Shown: one piece after another, positions 1-11,450 of the stretch
Position numbering within the stretch: the stretch's first letter is position 1
Layout of the letters: every line of letters starts with the position of its first letter
Assembly (NCBI RefSeq): GCF_030272615.1
Contig: NC_081407.1
Coordinates: forward strand, 97,323,897 to 97,387,896
Direction: 5' to 3'
DNA length: 64,000 nt
DNA from: Cryptomeria japonica
Taxonomy: Eukaryota > Streptophyta > Pinopsida > Cupressales > Cupressaceae
Translations under genes and position numbers: made by a program
Notes under the pieces: model-generated
The model's database searches: none
The model's input: the letters and a program-made list of their open reading frames with translations, nothing else
What the model was told of the DNA's origin: nothing

Positions 1-603
1 AGGAGAAATTATAAATCCTCAAATAATTTTTTAAGGTGGCCATGAATTGCAGAGCCGCTCAAGTAAAGGGTCACGCAGATTCTGAAAATGCCATCTTAGC
101 AAAATAAAAAAAATGAATATGGAAGTCAAGGCCATAGGTCTACTTAAACAAAATGCATAACAAAAACCTATCGATTGACATCAATAAAGACGTGAACATG
201 AAGGTCGCATGGGTTGAGCAGAAGAAGTGGGACCAAACACGAGCTGCCTCAAAAAAAAGGCATGAATGTAGATCGCGTGCAAAGGACAACAAACACGAAA
301 AAAATATCGCATGCAGGCACAAAGAGAAGACATATGATTTGGAGACCAACCACAAACTCTGCAAGATTCACATAGAAAATCCACAAGCTCCCACAATCAC
401 TAAAAACCCACAAACTTTAGAGAAAAACACCTCTGAATTTTCTCATAGAAACCCACAAATTATCCAACTATTTCAACAAAACTTCCAACAATTTTTATTT
501 TCATAAAAAATTGAAAAACAAATTTGTGAAAAAATCTAAATAAGAAGAGGCTAAGAATTTTTGTTTTAAAAAAATTGACAAATTTTATGAAATCCCATGC
601 CCT
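1..603 (-). other. Internal leader of a copia-like element, no gene seen
   Basis: The stretch lies on the internal side of a primer-binding site at 604-615, so it is probably the untranslated leader of a minus-strand LTR element that continues beyond the left edge. It is A/T rich. A 117-codon plus-strand frame at 153-506 is rich in Lys, Asn and Gln with no recognisable domain and is antisense to the presumed element, so I do not call it a gene. Confidence 0.35.
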
Positions 604-615
604 GCTTTGATACCA
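604..615 (-). other. Primer-binding site of a copia-like element
   Basis: Read on the minus strand the site is TGGTATCAAAGC, one mismatch from the 12-mer TGGTATCAGAGC complementary to the 3' end of plant initiator tRNA-Met. It directly abuts a minus-strand ...GAACA LTR end, as expected for Ty1/copia elements. Confidence 0.5.
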
Positions 616-1000
616 TGTTCAAATAATCGATGTATTAAATAAAAGAGACTAAGTCTCCTTAAATAGATTTACAAAGACGATGTTTCTAAATGAAACAATT
701 GTGAATAGAAGTCAGAATTAGAAACTAACAAAAATGACCATTAAAGAAACATTACATTATTTTAATAGATCATATTTGAAAAATCTATATGAAATGAACT
801 AATTATTCTATTAAAATCACTTGGACTGATTAAAAATCGAGTTGACCCAACTTATTATTTTGAAACTTTTGAGAATTCCAATTTGTTTCATATATTTTTT
901 TCTTGTCTACTAACAAGTCTAGATTATTTTAAATAGTTTATTTCAAGATATTGTTTCTATTACCAAAGACAACCTAATGAGAAAAACCAATTTTATAACT
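616..1000 (-). repeat. 5' LTR of a copia-like element (far boundary uncertain)
   Basis: The plus strand begins TGTTCAAATAATCG immediately beside the primer-binding site, so this is the 5' LTR of an element reading leftwards. The opposite LTR lies outside the window, so the right boundary cannot be fixed by comparison; 1000 is a rough guess. No coding capacity is visible here or up to 1244. Confidence 0.35.
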
Positions 1001-1244
1001 GAAGATAGCAAAGAATTCAACTAGGCCTCTTGTGGGCATAAGTCATAAAACCAACATCCATGTGATTATAAACATGTTATTTCTCTATAACCAGACATTG
1101 CCAAAATAAATGAGATGCTGATCTTGGGCCAAATGTATAATGTTATCGCCAAAGCTTTACACTGAATGATCCATAAAATCAACTAGATAAAGAGGTAAAA
1201 GTTGGGTATTAAAAAACTTAAGAATGTCTATAATAGCATACCTT

Positions 1245-1508
1245 AAAACTTGAGAATGTAATGGATGTTCTCATGGAGGTTTAATTGTGAAAGTGAACAA
1301 ATGTATTGACATTAATAAACTCATTGAATGCCCTTCTCGGATTCTCTCCACAATTTGTATGTCCGAGAGAAATACCTCGATAATTTGATTATGCAATGTT
1401 GTTCAAATTACCTTTGATACAATATATTATCTATGCGTCAGGCCTTGACAGAAATTGGTAAGCAAAATAAGCTCTTCAGAGTAAGATGTCGTTAATGCCA
1501 GATATTGT
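1245..1508. repeat. Repeat X, left copy
   Basis: This segment is clearly similar, base for base with small gaps, to 27655-27945 in the same orientation; for example both hold GACATTAATAAA and CAAAATAAGCTCTTCA in matching order. It ends where the LTR of D1 starts at 1509. The two copies flank about 26 kb of nested elements. No ORF is conserved between them. X may be host intronic or downstream DNA duplicated locally, or an old unrecognised repeat. Confidence 0.6.
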
Positions 1509-2495
1509 TGTATTAAGGGAAATTTCATTATTGCTAATTAGATATAACGACTTAACCACTAAAACTCAAATATAATTGATTAATCTGTAACAAAAATGAA
1601 AATGACACAAGAAATTCGAAGATAGTGGTTAATTGAAAACGAGGGATTGATGTTGAATTTATAGAGTTTGGAAGGTTGATTTCGATGGTTGAGATTTATT
1701 TGAGAACAAGATTGATCAACGATTGAAATTGGTTGAGAGTGCATTGATTGAGAGAATAATTCAAATTGATTGAGAGTTAAACTTATTTGATTGATAGTCA
1801 GACTCATTTGATTGAGAGTCATGAAATTTGATTGATTCATTAACTAATTTGATTGACTAGTTAACTTATTTGATTGAGGAGATGACTTAATTGATCGATT
1901 TGTTCAAAAAAGATGATTGAGAGTTAGAAACGGTGATTGAAGAGTTAACTAGATCAACTAACTAGTTGACTGGATTGATTGACTAGTTAGGAGGAACCGA
2001 TTGGGAGTTGGACTCAGAGTCAGTGTCGATTTGGAATTTAACATGTGCTATAGGAAATTAGCATGAAATTCAATTTGATTTCAATTTGGATTTTTGAAAA
2101 TTTCAAATGAAATGAAATTAGAATTTGGAGAAATTTGAATTTTGAAATGAAAGAAAAATAAATTTAATTGACTTAATTAGATAATTAAATAATTTTAAAA
2201 AATTATTTAACTATGGGAAAATAGAAATTGAACTTAATTAAATAATAATAAAATATTTATTGAAGGTAGATAATAATAATTAATTAAATAATAAAATTAA
2301 GTTTAATTAATTTAAAAAAGGAATGGTTAATTGATTGAATGATTAAAAAGAAATTGAATAATTAGTTCACGATGAAAAATGAGATTATCGATTTAGACGA
2401 ACAAAATTAGTTTAATTAAATAATTTAAGAATTATTTAATTAATGTGGAAGAGTAATTAACACTGCTAGTAACATGACAATTTTAGGTGTCTACA
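1509..2495 (-). repeat. D1 element, 3' LTR (minus orientation)
   Basis: Begins TGTATTAA and ends GTGTCTACA on the plus strand, so TGTA...TACA in either direction. It is followed at 2496-2510 by a minus-strand polypurine tract, which fixes this as the 3' LTR of an element read leftwards. The first part is packed with TTGATTGA-type motifs (about 1730-2030), the second with TTAATTAAATAATT-type AT palindromes. A second same-orientation copy starts at 20142 and an inverted copy lies at 18952-20000. Confidence 0.7.
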
Positions 2496-2510
2496 TTTTG
2501 CCCCTCTTTG
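2496..2510 (-). other. Polypurine tract of D1
   Basis: The minus strand reads CAAAGAGGGGCAAAA directly before TGTAGACAC, the start of the 3' LTR. The same tract precedes the inverted copy at 18937-18951. Confidence 0.7.
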
Positions 2511-2720
2511 AAACAATGTTCAAAGTAACGTTTCAAAGAAAAAGTGAAAAAATGCCCCAGTATGCTGAGGAATGGAGGTAGGATGCCCCCTTGAGAGATT
2601 GTTTCTGCATTAAAGGCATGAATGATCTCTCGAAAGAAGAAGAATGTTATATGAGAGATAGAAGAACGATTAGTTGATGAAATGTATGAGTTTGATTGGG
2701 TAGAATAAATGGTTAGAGTG
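2511..2720 (-). other. D1 interior, left of nested element A
   Basis: Non-coding DNA of D1. Its reverse complement matches about 18740-18936 in the inverted copy D2, and it continues on the far side of element A from 14713. Confidence 0.6.
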
Positions 2721-2725
2721 ATTTG

Positions 2726-3607
2726 TGTTGGAATCCTGAACACTGAGAGGGGGGGGGGTGGTGAATCAGTGTTCTACTGAAATATAAGATTTTAGCCTTA
2801 TCAAAGCATTCATTCATCAACCGATAAACATAAATACATATAACTGAAACAAATAATGCAATCACATAAATGAACACCATAACAGAGAGAATTTATATGT
2901 GGAAAACCTCAATGAGGAAAAACCACAGTGGGATTTGTGACCCACAATATCAATTCACTGGCCATATGAAGAGATATTACATATAATAGGGGCCTGCACA
3001 TACAGGAAGACACACTGCCTAGAGCACACTGCTCATCACCAAGAGTCTCACTGACTACAATCACTTTCTGATACAAAACTACAAAATTGAACTCATATAA
3101 TGCATCTGCTATTCCTGATTGAGTTCCGGTTAAGGCTCTGACTGTTTCGGTTCTTAAACCCTAAACCCTTTCCAGAATAACATACACCTTATGAGTACCT
3201 TAGAAATCATCTATAGATCATTACAAAATATTACTTTCGTATACAAATGATCTCACATACATAAACTTCACATTTCAAATCTTATCACCAATGTTATATC
3301 TTAAATGACTTAATAGATTGACTTATATACCCTTACAAACATTTATGCCATATGTCGTCTTACATACAAAAAGATAATACATGTCGGCTCATTACAAAAT
3401 ATATGAATTATAAAATGCTTTGTCAGATACTACCCTTCCCAGATCTCCAAGTTATGTCGGCTTCCCATACCGATACCTAGTTTGCTGGTTATCTTTGAAA
3501 TCCTTGATGCCAGTGAAGTATCTTCCAGATGTCGGTGAACCAAAATATGTTGCCAATGTTGCCATCAATGACAACATAAAAAACCGAATGAGTGTCCATT
3601 GCCATCA
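2726..3607 (-). repeat. Element A, 3' LTR
   Basis: 882 bp, plus-strand start TGTTGGAATCC, end ATTGCCATCA. It aligns along its length with 13850-14707. A poly(G) run near 2749-2758 is much longer in the other LTR. A 14-bp stretch near 3015 is absent from the other copy. Confidence 0.85.
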
Positions 3608-3621
3608 ATCTCCCCCTTTGG
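3608..3621 (-). other. Polypurine tract of element A
   Basis: The minus strand reads CCAAAGGGGGAGAT immediately before the 3' LTR start, which fixes the element's orientation. Confidence 0.8.
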
Positions 3622-3850
3622 CATTGATGGAAACACTCATGTGAAAAATGGTTTCAATCTGCCCTGCCAATCTTGAAATGTGATTCTGCTCCCCCTGAGC
3701 TATATATACCATCTGAAATCTGATGCATACATATTTTTCCTTCCTATTTTTCACATACACCACTCCCCCTTTGGCTTCAATGCCAAAAACCAGTACAAAG
3801 AATGAATAAATCAATGCAATTCTGTACAAGGGGAATGTCTCTCAAAATAC

Positions 3851-6838
3851 TTACTGGAGTTGAATGAGCTTGAATATTTCTGGGTAAGCATCCTTCAAAA
3901 ACTTCAAGTATGTGTCCCAACTAGATTTGAATGTCCCTGAAATTGACACAAGTCCATTTAGGACATATGCATGAGATTCTTGTTCCTTGAGTTCTGTCGG
4001 TGTGGGCTTTCCCATCATATCTATACACTCCTTCTTATGTACATACAGTGTGTCCAACCGAGGACTCACTAACCCTCTGAGCTCCTTAGCTCTCCGTATG
4101 ATTTTATCTTTGTCTCTTTCAAGAGCTGAAATCTAGACTTCTAATAACAAAATTTGACCATCTATAGATGTGGTTAAAGAATTTACTCCATCAAAGTTAT
4201 TTACAATGTCCACAATTCTATTTTGAGCATCTTTAATGCTTTTGTCTATACCTGTTGTAAGTAAACTTGAATTGCAGCATGCTCGGTAAATATTTGTACA
4301 TTGCCTCAAAGCATCATCTATAATTTTCAATCTATCTGCTATCTGTACTTTATCCAATTCAATCAACTGATCAAAAGTGGCCTTCTTGGCCTGAGCAAAC
4401 CGGTCCAGAGCATGTCGGTTAAAGATCTGTTGCCATGATTGAAATTCCTTTGAAATATGCGCTGTCAACATTTTGATCTTGTCGGATGGACTTGCTCCCT
4501 TATCAATTTGGCATTCCGAGACTAACGGGTGCAAAATTGGAATGGAATGATCAATTATTTTCTTTTCCTCAGTCCCTTCCTTGATCATTTTCTGAGCTGT
4601 TATCATCATGAGTTCGGTTGAACTCATATCTGTTATTCTCTTCTGCTCAACATTTGCAGTGGTAATTGCCAACAATGTAGTTCTGGTTGTCGATTCTCTA
4701 TTAGATTCCTCTCCCTTTTTTTCTAATGATTGTGCAAAAACACTTATCTCAGTTTGAACTTCCTTTTCCTTCTCTCCTTCCTGATTTTTCTCTTTATCTT
4801 TCTCCTTTGATTTATTTGCTCCAATATCATCTTCTTTTGCACTGGTGGCTTTGCCACTTGGTGCAACATTTGTTACTGTCGGCTCCACATTTGTTGTATC
4901 CACAACTTGTTCATTTTGATTTGGAGGACTATTGTCCTCAACATCAATAACTTGTTCATTATGTACACTAGCTTTTTCTGCCTGTTTCTCCTCTTTATCT
5001 TGTACATTTGCTTATACTGGATATTTTGAATTTAATTCATTGACATCTTTCAAAATTGTGGAAGGGCTATCCACTACACCTTTGCCTTTTCCATCAACCG
5101 GGATGTCTGAAATGTCAGATTTAGGATTAGCTTCCGGTGATGTAAAGAAATTAGGGTTGTCAATAAAGAATTGAACCCATGCCTCGTTGGTTTCACCGAT
5201 TATTTATTTAACTCTACCTACCATAAGGCTAACTGTCTTGTGCTTGCTTCAGAAAGTTGTTCTATTAGCAGTCTCAAGACACCTATCCATCTCCTTCAGG
5301 GTAATTGAACCACAATTAGTTAATAATGCTTGAATCTTTATGTGTTAGTCTTCCTCTACAATGGATAATCTTCTAGCATTTAGATTATTATATAATTATG
5401 CCGGTATTTGCTTTGCAATCTCTAATAAAGCCTTCTTATATATGTGTAAAAAAACTACTTCCTCAATTTATTTTTGTTCATCATCATCCAAATGTTCATA
5501 ATAATGTTGAATGTTCTTTAACATACCATCCTTTGTTATCTCATCTATTAACTCAGCACAAGACATAGGTGGAATGATAGTTACATTACTAGTTTCAATA
5601 GCTTCATCTATGTCTTCCTTCTTCTTCTTCTTGCCAGATGATGCAAGAGTTTCTTTTACTGGCCTTTTCTCTTGAGTAGGCTTCCTTTCAGCTGGCTGAC
5701 TTGCTGGTATCTTAAAGGTTACCTTCCTTGTCGGCTGCTTCCTTGTCTTCTCAGCTTTCTCCTTTGGGTCTTCTACCTTCTTTCTCTGCACCCTCTTGAA
5801 AGATAGAGGAATTTCATCCTCAGTCTCAGTATTTGAATTCATTGGTGCAATGAGATCTTCGGGTTGTTTCCTCTTCTTGACTTCTTTGGATGATGAGGCT
5901 TCAATTATAGTCTTAATATCTTTTGAGACCTGTTCAACAAATTGACTTACTTTTCTCTGCTGCCTCTCTCTCTTCTTCTAATTAAATTCTGTTTTAACTT
6001 CAAGTTCTTTTTGCTTGGCAGTTCCAAATGAGTTTTTAGATTCATTTGCTGGTGCATCTATAAGCATCTTAGCATATGCATCCAAAATTCTTGCATCTAC
6101 CTCATAACCCATTTCTTCAATCCATATCTCCCGAGGTATTTCAACTTCCATAAGAGTTTCATCCTTTTTCACCATGAAACAGTTTTCAGTTGAGTATTTC
6201 TCAACTATGTGCTTTGGAATTCTTTCCCTTGACTTCATGGCTTTCTGAAATGATTTGAAGTACCCCAAAACTTCGTCATCTCTTTGGTTCTCCAAACCGG
6301 TGATAGCACCCTTAATATGTTTGCCTATCGATATATCGAAGGCCCATTGGCTTTTGCCCAAACCCAGTATCTCATTCAAGAAGAAAAGCATTAGGCACAC
6401 TATCATATTTCCATACCGGAAAACTCCTTTCTTTTCTCCCTTGATCTTGCCTAAGTTCGTAATCAACTCCTCTTTCGTCCATTCACATAGATCATACTTT
6501 TCATCCTTCTTCAACATTTGATAAGCAACAAAAATGCAAGAGCTAGAAACAGAGTTAAGTCGATTAGATTGGGTTACCTTGTAACCTATAATCATGCTGA
6601 AGGATTTGACATCCTTGTTAGTAATGGTATTGACTCTCATTGACTGATTATCAGAGGTTACACCTGTGAGCTTGTTGATTTGATCATTTGATATCTTCTT
6701 CTCTGGTTTTTGACCTATCTAAGGTAAGCCAGTGATAGCCTTGATTGCTTCCTTGGTGATCCTATAGGCTCTATCCAACCAAATAAATTCACCATGAAAT
6801 CTTCTTAGCATGTACCAGATTATTTTATCCTCAAACTC
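3851..6838 (-). pseudogene. Element A ORF2, C-terminal two thirds (decayed)
   Basis: Minus-strand reading with several stops and shifts. In order: a globular segment (6838-5978) with GEFIWLDRAYRITKEAIKAI and later GVFRYGNMIVCLMLFFLNEI; a Lys/Arg-rich disordered linker (5842-5468) with KKKKK- and RKQPTRK-type basic clusters that could act as nuclear localisation signals; an acidic/basic low-complexity stretch (4903-4700) of KSKEKDKEK type; and a helical, probably coiled-coil C-terminal part (4600-3851). The longest intact pieces are 256 and 220 residues. I do not recognise the family. The layout (globular N-terminus, basic linker, helical C-terminus) resembles the cargo protein of the G-units at 30887-34125. 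It is not a pol gene. Confidence 0.55.
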
Positions 6839-6844
6839 AGGAAT
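6839..6844. other. Target-site duplication of the nested copia, left copy
   Basis: AGGAAT here and again at 11681-11686, directly outside the two LTRs. Six bases match exactly; 5 is more usual for copia. Confidence 0.85.
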
Positions 6845-7074
6845 TGTTAGGGCAAAAATGTAAATGAAATGACAAAAATAAAATGAAACACATTTCCCAT
6901 TCAAATTCATGAAGTACTTGCTGCATAATAAAGGCAGCGAACAGTTTGCACAGTTACACAAAAACTGTCGGATGGAACAAATAAGTTATAACTGTACAAA
7001 AACTAATAAAATCAAACAAAACTAAAATTAACCTAAAATTACTAAGTTTTAACCTAAAGATTAATACATTAACA
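6845..7074 (-). repeat. Copia 3' LTR
   Basis: 230 bp, TGTTAGGGCA ... ATTAACA. It differs from 11451-11680 at two sites. Confidence 0.95.
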
Positions 7075-7084
7075 TCTCCCCCTT
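7075..7084 (-). other. Copia polypurine tract
   Basis: The minus strand reads AAGGGGGAGA directly before the 3' LTR. The last codons of the pol frame overlap its start. Confidence 0.85.
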
Positions 7085-8240
7085 AATCTGAAGGAGTTAA
7101 ACCAATCATTTCACGAAATTTTTCAAACTTAACACGACCCAATGCTCTGGTAAGTATATCTGCAGGTTGGTCTGTAGTAGCACAATATTGAGGGGAGATA
7201 CTGCCATCTTTCACATAGTGCCGAATAAAATGAAACTTGGTGTTGATATGTTTGGTACGATCATGAAACACTGGGTTCTTAGCCATTTTTATAGTAGATT
7301 GATTGTCAATAAAGAGTGGTGTGGAAGAAGCTTGTGGTGCCTGCAAATCTGCAAGAATTCTTCGAAGCCATAAGATTTCTCTAGTTGCCTCAGATGCTGC
7401 TATATATTCTGCTTCCGCAGAAGAGAGAGTTGGGACTGGTTGCTTTTTAGATTTCCAAGAGATTACAGCAGAACTAAGAGACATTAAGTAACCAGATGTA
7501 GATTTTCCATCATCCATATCACCTGCACAATCTGAATCTGAATAACTAAGCAAAGAAAATTTTGATATCTTGGAGTATTTAAGCCCATAGTTTTGAGTGC
7601 CCTGTAGATATCGAAGAACCCGTTTGGCTGCTAACCAATGAGTTTCTCTAGGTTGTTGCATAAATCGTGACAGAACTCCAACAGAAAAAGAAATATCAGG
7701 TCGAGTAGTTGTAGCATAAATCAAACTGCCAACTAGTTGCCTATAAGAAGTTGCATCAACCAAATCAGAGGAATCATTAGATGAAAGTTTGAGATTTTGC
7801 TCCATAGGAGTGCTGAGAGGCTTGCAATCAGCCATACCAAACTTTTTGAGAAGATCACCAATATATTTTTGTTGACTGATGAAGATAGATTGGGGGTTTT
7901 GAATCACCTCAATTCCCAAATAGTAATGAAGATGACCCAAATCAGTCATATCAAAACCTTGCTGCAATCCTTCTTTTACATTTTGAATATTAGCCTCACT
8001 AGTTCCAGTGATAAATAAATCATCCACATAAACAATAAGATAGACAATAGTACCATCAATCTGTTTAACAAAAAGAGTTGCATCATCAAATTCAAAGTGA
8101 TGAAAATTCAACTGCAAGAGATGCTCAGTGAGTTTTTCATACCAGGCTCGTGGGGCTTGTTTTAAACCATACAATGATTTTATAAGCTTGCATACCTTGT
8201 CCTCTTTACCAGGAACTTCAAAGCCTTCAGGTTGAGTCAT
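7083..8240 (-). pseudogene. Copia pol, RT C-terminal half and RNase H (385 codons)
   Basis: This is the downstream part of the polyprotein, separated from the upstream frame by a frameshift. It contains LYGLKQAPRAWY, the RT catalytic YVDD motif (about residue 71), the thumb/connection region, and an RNase H domain with SDSDCAGD, ISWKSKKQ, SSAEAEYIA and the DNQSTIKMAKNP block, ending with the HIRHYV-like FHFIRHYVKDG segment typical of copia pol ends. The Met at 8240 is only the first ATG after the break; the domain really starts upstream in the other frame. It stops inside the polypurine tract, as usual for compact copia elements. Confidence 0.93.
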
Positions 8241-8250
8241 ATATACTATT
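8241..8250 (-). other. Frameshift separating the two copia pol frames
   Basis: Between GDLKE and the MTQPEGF segment, copia RTs normally have two more residues in frame. Here the spacing is one base short, giving an immediate TAG and moving the rest of RT to another frame. There is no slippery heptamer or evident pseudoknot, so this looks like a mutation (or an assembly error), not programmed recoding. Confidence 0.8.
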
Positions 8251-11200
8251 CTTTAAGATCACCATTCAAGAATGCAGTTTTAACATCCATGTGATGGATG
8301 TTCCAACCATTTTGGGCTGCTAAAGCCAACAAAACACGAATTGTAGTCCATTTTGCTGTAGGGGCAAATGTTTCATCATAGTCTATGCCCTCTTTTTGAG
8401 CATAACCTTTGGCAACAAGGCGTGCTTTGTGTTTATCAAGTGAACCATCAGCGTTATATTTATTTCTAAAAATCCACTTACAACCGATAGGTTTACAATA
8501 AAGAGGAGGATCAACCAACTCCCATGTGCCATTATTCAAAAGTGCATTATACTCATGTTGCATAGCTTGCCTCCAAAATGAAATATGATGAGCTTCTTTA
8601 TAGGAATTTGGTGTTGAGTCGATTGTGAGATTGAGCTCATCAATAGACTCAAGGTTATCTGAAATATTAGATTGAGCTTGTAGCCTTGCTTTATAAGAAC
8701 TTCTTGTACCTGTTTTACCTATTTCATCAGGTCGCAAATCTTTCAAAGTTTGTTGAACTTGTTTGGTCCACCTATGAGAGGATTTTTGTGGGACAATAGA
8801 TGTTTCTATTTGTAGATTAGAATCTTCATTGGGAGGTAATGAGTCAGGCTCATCATTAGTGAGAACATCACTATGAGAAGGGGCTTCTTCTGGTACATGA
8901 AGAGGTGGAGCATCATGAGTTGAGGTAGCTTGAGATGCAGGTTCTACACATGTATTCATTCCTCCAGAGTGTAAAATCTCAGAAGAATTTTCTATCCAAG
9001 GAGAAGATGTGGCAAATTTATCAAGTTGTTTTAACTCATTTTCAATATGTGTATCACTTTTGAAAGATTCACAAAATACAACATCACAAGCAATAAAAAA
9101 CTTTTTATGAACTTCATCATATAATCTATAGGCTTTTGAAGTTTCAGAATAGCCCAAAAAAATGCACTTATAACTATGATGATGCAACTTATTCCTTTTT
9201 TCTTTAGGAATCAAAGCATAGCAAATAGAACCAAAAATTCGAAGGTGTCGAATAGTTGGAGGATAACCAAACCAAACCTCATATGGAGTTGTTTGGTGAA
9301 GAGCAGATGATGGAGATCTATTACGAAGATAGACTGCTGTTCTTGCTGCTTCAGCCCAAAAATATAACTTGATGCCTTTGAAATATAACATTGCTCGAAC
9401 CATGTTCATGACAGTTCTATTCATTCTTTCAACAACACCGTTTTGTTGAGGAGTGCCTGGAATAGTGAGATGATGCTGAATACCATTTTGACAAAGATAA
9501 TCCTCAAAAATTAGAGAAGTAAATTCTCCACCATTATCTGTTCGAAGAGTACCAATTTGAGATTGAGCCTGATTTTCAATCATAACACGAAATCTTTTAA
9601 AAATGTCAAAAGCCTCTGATTTTTGTTGCAAAAAATAAATCCAAGTCATGCGACTATAATCATCAATAAACAACATAAAGTACTTAGATCCTCCAATAGA
9701 AGTTACTGGTAAAGGCCCACACAAATCTGAATGAATGAGTTGCAATTTTCTATGTGCTCTCCAGGTGGAATGAGGAAAAGAATTTTTATGTTGTTTGGCA
9801 AGAATACATGCTTCACATTTTTCAATTGATTTAGAAAAAAATGGCAAACCATCAACACCATTCTTTTGCATGGTATGAATGCTATCATAACTAATATGCC
9901 CCAATCTTGCATGCCATAAAAGGCTTGGTGATAGACTCTCTTCTTCAGTAAGATATGCAAAATTTTTGGAAGTAGTTGCACCATTTAATTTTAATAATCT
10001 TCCATCTTCACACCCAGTGAAAACAATTTGATTGTTAGATGTTTTTCTTACAACAACCTGCCCATCTTTTAAGAAAATAGAATAGCCTTTTTGTCGAATC
10101 AATACTAATGATAGCAAATTTCGTTGTAATTCTGGAATAAATAATACATCATGAAGCACAAGGTCTTGAAGATTAGGCAACTTAAATCGAATAGTTCCTT
10201 TTCCAAGAGGTTTCAGACTAGATTTATCTGCTAAATAAATTGGACCATAGGCACCTTCATGAAATTCTTCAAAACAATCACGCCGAAATGTCATATGTTG
10301 TGTGGCTCCAGTATCTAAGATCCAAGAATCATACCATGAGGAATTAGATGTAAAATCTGAAACAGAAAGCACATATTGATCACTATCACTGTCACAAGCA
10401 AATTGGGCCGCTCCTGAAATTTTATCCTCTGAAATTTTATCATCATTGTGCATTTTTGTTTTATCTTTCTGTTTAAATGAATTTTCTCTAAAACTTTCTA
10501 TCTTGTCCCATGAGAGCTTACATTCATGCGCTTCATGACTACCTTTTCTACCACATCTTTTACAATATAAATACTGCCTATCATTTTGATTATCATGTTG
10601 CCTCCATTGAGCTCTAGTTTTTCCTTTATCATTATAACTATACTTTGAAGAGATTTTATTGATAGATTTTTCTTTTTGATGAGCAAAACAAACATTTTCA
10701 GTAGTATTATCTATTTTCCTTCCAAAAGCTTTTTCACGTTCTGCTAACTTTTCAACCAATGTATCAAATGAAATGGTTTTCAATTGATTACTTGCTTGAA
10801 GAGACTCTAGATAAGTGGAATGTGTTGGAAGAAGTGCCTTGATGAAAGCAGTGAGATAGATATCAACTTTTCCACCCGCAGCATCAACATCATGTTTTAT
10901 AGCTCTGATTTCAGAAGCCAAACTCATAACATCACCATTTTTCAATTCAAGATTAAACAATTTTAATTGTAACTGAATAAACTCTAATTCTGAATGAGAA
11001 TCAAATAAATCTTTTAATTTGTGAAGGGCTTCCCATGCAAATGTGCATCCTTGTATATGTCGATACACATCTCCAGTAACAGAAGCTCTTATCAAAGCCA
11101 AAGCTTTGGAATTTTTATATTGCCAAATTTCTTTTTCTTTAGCATCAATTGGTGTTGTAGGTTGGGCATTTCCATCACAAATTTTAGACCATAAATCATT

Positions 11201-11335
11201 AAAAATGAGAGTGTTTTCAATTTTTCTATGCCATTCCATCCAATTATCTTTGCCTGTTAAAGTTTCTCCAATCAATGAAACAATAGACTGCATTCTGAAT
11301 TTAAAATAAATAAACACAATTTGCAAGGCCTGCAA
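8246..11335 (-). CDS. Copia Gag-protease-integrase-RT N-terminus polyprotein (1,029 codons)
   Basis: Makes the virus-like-particle Gag, a pepsin-type protease, integrase and the first part of RT. The likelier start is the Met at about residue 15 (MQSIVSLIGETL). In order: Gag helical domain (about 15-230), zinc knuckle CKRCGRKGSHEAHEC (about 258), protease ILDTGATQHM (about 340), pre-integrase HARLGH...CEAC (about 475-510), integrase core with D (HSDLCGP, about 537), D (RTDNGGEF, about 600) and E (NGVVERMNRT, about 636), a Ser/Pro-rich linker, and RT from about 915 (WELV, KWIFRNKYN, MDVKTAFLNGDL). It ends at a TAG right after GDLKE because of a one-base loss. Apart from that no stop interrupts it, consistent with recent activity. 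Confidence 0.93.
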   Translation of the reverse strand: MQALQIVFIYFKFRMQSIVSLIGETLTGKDNWMEWHRKIENTLIFNDLWSKICDGNAQPTTPIDAKEKEIWQYKNSKALALIRASVTGDVYRHIQGCTFAWEALHKLKDLFDSHSELEFIQLQLKLFNLELKNGDVMSLASEIRAIKHDVDAAGGKVDIYLTAFIKALLPTHSTYLESLQASNQLKTISFDTLVEKLAEREKAFGRKIDNTTENVCFAHQKEKSINKISSKYSYNDKGKTRAQWRQHDNQNDRQYLYCKRCGRKGSHEAHECKLSWDKIESFRENSFKQKDKTKMHNDDKISEDKISGAAQFACDSDSDQYVLSVSDFTSNSSWYDSWILDTGATQHMTFRRDCFEEFHEGAYGPIYLADKSSLKPLGKGTIRFKLPNLQDLVLHDVLFIPELQRNLLSLVLIRQKGYSIFLKDGQVVVRKTSNNQIVFTGCEDGRLLKLNGATTSKNFAYLTEEESLSPSLLWHARLGHISYDSIHTMQKNGVDGLPFFSKSIEKCEACILAKQHKNSFPHSTWRAHRKLQLIHSDLCGPLPVTSIGGSKYFMLFIDDYSRMTWIYFLQQKSEAFDIFKRFRVMIENQAQSQIGTLRTDNGGEFTSLIFEDYLCQNGIQHHLTIPGTPQQNGVVERMNRTVMNMVRAMLYFKGIKLYFWAEAARTAVYLRNRSPSSALHQTTPYEVWFGYPPTIRHLRIFGSICYALIPKEKRNKLHHHSYKCIFLGYSETSKAYRLYDEVHKKFFIACDVVFCESFKSDTHIENELKQLDKFATSSPWIENSSEILHSGGMNTCVEPASQATSTHDAPPLHVPEEAPSHSDVLTNDEPDSLPPNEDSNLQIETSIVPQKSSHRWTKQVQQTLKDLRPDEIGKTGTRSSYKARLQAQSNISDNLESIDELNLTIDSTPNSYKEAHHISFWRQAMQHEYNALLNNGTWELVDPPLYCKPIGCKWIFRNKYNADGSLDKHKARLVAKGYAQKEGIDYDETFAPTAKWTTIRVLLALAAQNGWNIHHMDVKTAFLNGDLKE

Positions 11336-11437
11336 CTTTAAAATAACTTCTCAATCCTTTAAAAATAGAGAATAAATAAATTGATATCACCTGAATCAAT
11401 TTATTGTTTCTGTAGAATTATCTGCTCTTATTTCTCC

Positions 11438-11449
11438 GCTCTGATACCA
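11438..11449 (-). other. Copia primer-binding site (initiator tRNA-Met)
   Basis: The minus strand reads TGGTATCAGAGC, a full match to the plant initiator tRNA-Met 3' end, one base after the 5' LTR. Confidence 0.92.
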
Positions 11450-11450
11450 C

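Noticed and set aside
153-506. 117-codon plus-strand ORF as a gene
   Set aside because: Low-complexity basic composition, no domain, antisense to the element with the primer site at 604.
604-615. tRNA gene fragment
   Set aside because: Only the 12 bases complementary to the tRNA 3' end are present, beside an LTR edge: a primer-binding site.
8241-8250. Programmed frameshift between copia frames
   Set aside because: The break lies inside RT, not between gag and pol, and there is no slippery site or stable downstream structure.
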